DNA of 5,933 bases from Planctomycetaceae bacterium. Lineage in GTDB: Bacteria; Planctomycetota; Planctomycetia; Pirellulales; Pirellulaceae. Below the pieces are notes generated by a model, which saw only the letters and a list, made by a program, of their open reading frames with translations, did no database searches and was not told the origin of the DNA. The stretch spans positions 1 through 5,933 of the forward strand of contig PKCQ01000575.1 of NCBI GenBank assembly GCA_002862265.1, written 5' to 3'. The position numbers were made by a program, and so were the translations under genes. This document shows positions 5,256 to 5,933 of the stretch, in pieces. Position 1 is the stretch's first letter. Each line of letters opens with the position of its first letter.

Positions 5256-5933
5256 TCAACTCTTGAAGCGTTCTTGCAATGACTGGACCGTGTAGTCCTC
5301 GTGCCGAAGAGCTTCCATGGCTTTGACGGCCTCGATGGCGGCGTCCAATGTGGTGATGCATGGTACGCCATTCTCTACCGCGGCCGCTCGAATGCGACCT
5401 TCGTCCGTCCTTGCTCCCTTGCCGTTGGGCGTGTTGAAGATGAGCGATACATCTTCGTTCTTGAGGTAGTCAATTAAGTTTGGTGAGCCTTGAGCGATCT
5501 TTTTCACCGTCGTCACGGGAATGCCTGCTTCTTCGATGCAAGTTGCCGTGCCTGGGGTAGCAATCAATGGGTAACCAAGTTCATGGAGCTTGTGTGCCAT
5601 GCCTGGGATCGCATGCTTATGCCGTGAATTGACACTGATAAAGATGTTGCCTTCTCTCGGTAGGAGGACACCCGCAGCGAGTTGGCTCTTGGCAAAAGCC
5701 ATGTCGAAACGTTCGCTGATCCCCATGACTTCGCCCGTACTCCGCATTTCGGGCCCAAGCACGATGTCGACTCCAGGGAACTTGCGAAAAGGGAACACAC
5801 TTTCCTTAATCGAAACGTGTCGAGGCACCGGTTCGGAATCGACGCCGAGTTCATAGAGCTTCTTTCCGGTCATTACTTTGGCCGCCAAACTCGCAACTGG
5901 AACGCCCGTTGCTTTGGCGACGAAAGGTACCGT
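5256..5933 (-). CDS. carB: Carbamoyl phosphate synthase large chain, C-terminal part (cut by window edge)
   Basis: CarB makes carbamoyl phosphate from bicarbonate, ATP and ammonia passed from the CarA glutaminase, feeding pyrimidine and arginine synthesis. Only the last 225 residues are here, of about 1,070 in the family; the frame continues unbroken past the edge. The first residues visible, TVPFVAKATGVPVA, match the end of the second ATP-grasp half (E. coli has TVPFVSKATGVPLA). FPGVDIVLGPEMRSTGEVMG follows at 52-71 of the fragment, the conserved end of the synthetase core. The last 140 or so residues are the MGS-like allosteric domain, with ATPGTA (125-130), FNTPNGKGARTDEGRIRAAA (166-185) and ITTLDAA (193-199), which bind UMP or ornithine in studied relatives. 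The TTG at 5888 is internal, not a start. The TGA stop overlaps a small palindrome, GAGTTG-CT-CAACTC (5249-5262). Confidence 0.97.
   Translation of the reverse strand, partial: TVPFVAKATGVPVASLAAKVMTGKKLYELGVDSEPVPRHVSIKESVFPFRKFPGVDIVLGPEMRSTGEVMGISERFDMAFAKSQLAAGVLLPREGNIFISVNSRHKHAIPGMAHKLHELGYPLIATPGTATCIEEAGIPVTTVKKIAQGSPNLIDYLKNEDVSLIFNTPNGKGARTDEGRIRAAAVENGVPCITTLDAAIEAVKAMEALRHEDYTVQSLQERFKS

Noticed and set aside
5590..5856. 88-codon plus-strand frame opposite carB
   Set aside because: It is antisense to a well-conserved part of CarB, with no independent support.
1..5933. CRISPR array, prophage, defence or toxin-antitoxin system
   Set aside because: No regularly spaced repeats, no phage or effector motifs and no paired small genes were seen; the clear genes are all housekeeping.

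Overview
The window holds four confidently recognisable housekeeping genes, widely spaced and on both strands: rplU (bL21, minus), purH (plus), trpC (plus) and the C-terminal fifth of carB (minus, running off the right edge). The bL21 start (MYAIIVDGGRQYKV), the PurH wording (KHNNPCG, APDFEAGAV) and TrpC (KASPSKG, LRKDFI) are ordinary bacterial versions. The solitary genes, long gene-poor gaps, weak or absent Shine-Dalgarno sequences and roughly balanced base composition fit a planctomycete of the Pirellulaceae type best. That assignment is inference from memory of the families, not a search result.

Layout. Positions 1-986 hold no gene I can name. They contain an open frame entering from the left edge (2-247, plus) and two minus-strand open stretches in one frame interrupted by a single TGA (303-908), which look like relics or lineage-specific ORFs. 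Next is rplU (1363 down to 1049), with a 12-bp perfect-stem intrinsic terminator (1018 to 987) just after its stop and a strong hairpin in its 5' leader (1445 to 1414). There is no rpmA after it. Positions 1446-2258 form a long gap before purH. This gap holds a nested hairpin ending in a T-run (1964-2037), a possible 52-codon ORF (2011-2169) whose ribosome site lies in the hairpin loop, and a plausible sigma70-type promoter (2184-2211). purH follows (2259-3839), then a 282-base gap with a small hairpin before a clear ribosome site, then trpC (4122-4907). trpC and carB converge on a 348-base gap whose centre is a two-way intrinsic terminator (5096-5129).

The enzymes belong to related pathways: PurH makes IMP, CarB makes carbamoyl phosphate for pyrimidines and arginine, and TrpC closes the indole ring of tryptophan from a PRPP-derived substrate. 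They are not arranged as an operon. I see no defence system, CRISPR array, tRNA, rRNA or intact mobile element. The parts most worth a second look are the non-coding or uncertain stretches: the purH upstream structure, the rplU leader hairpin and the TGA-split frame.
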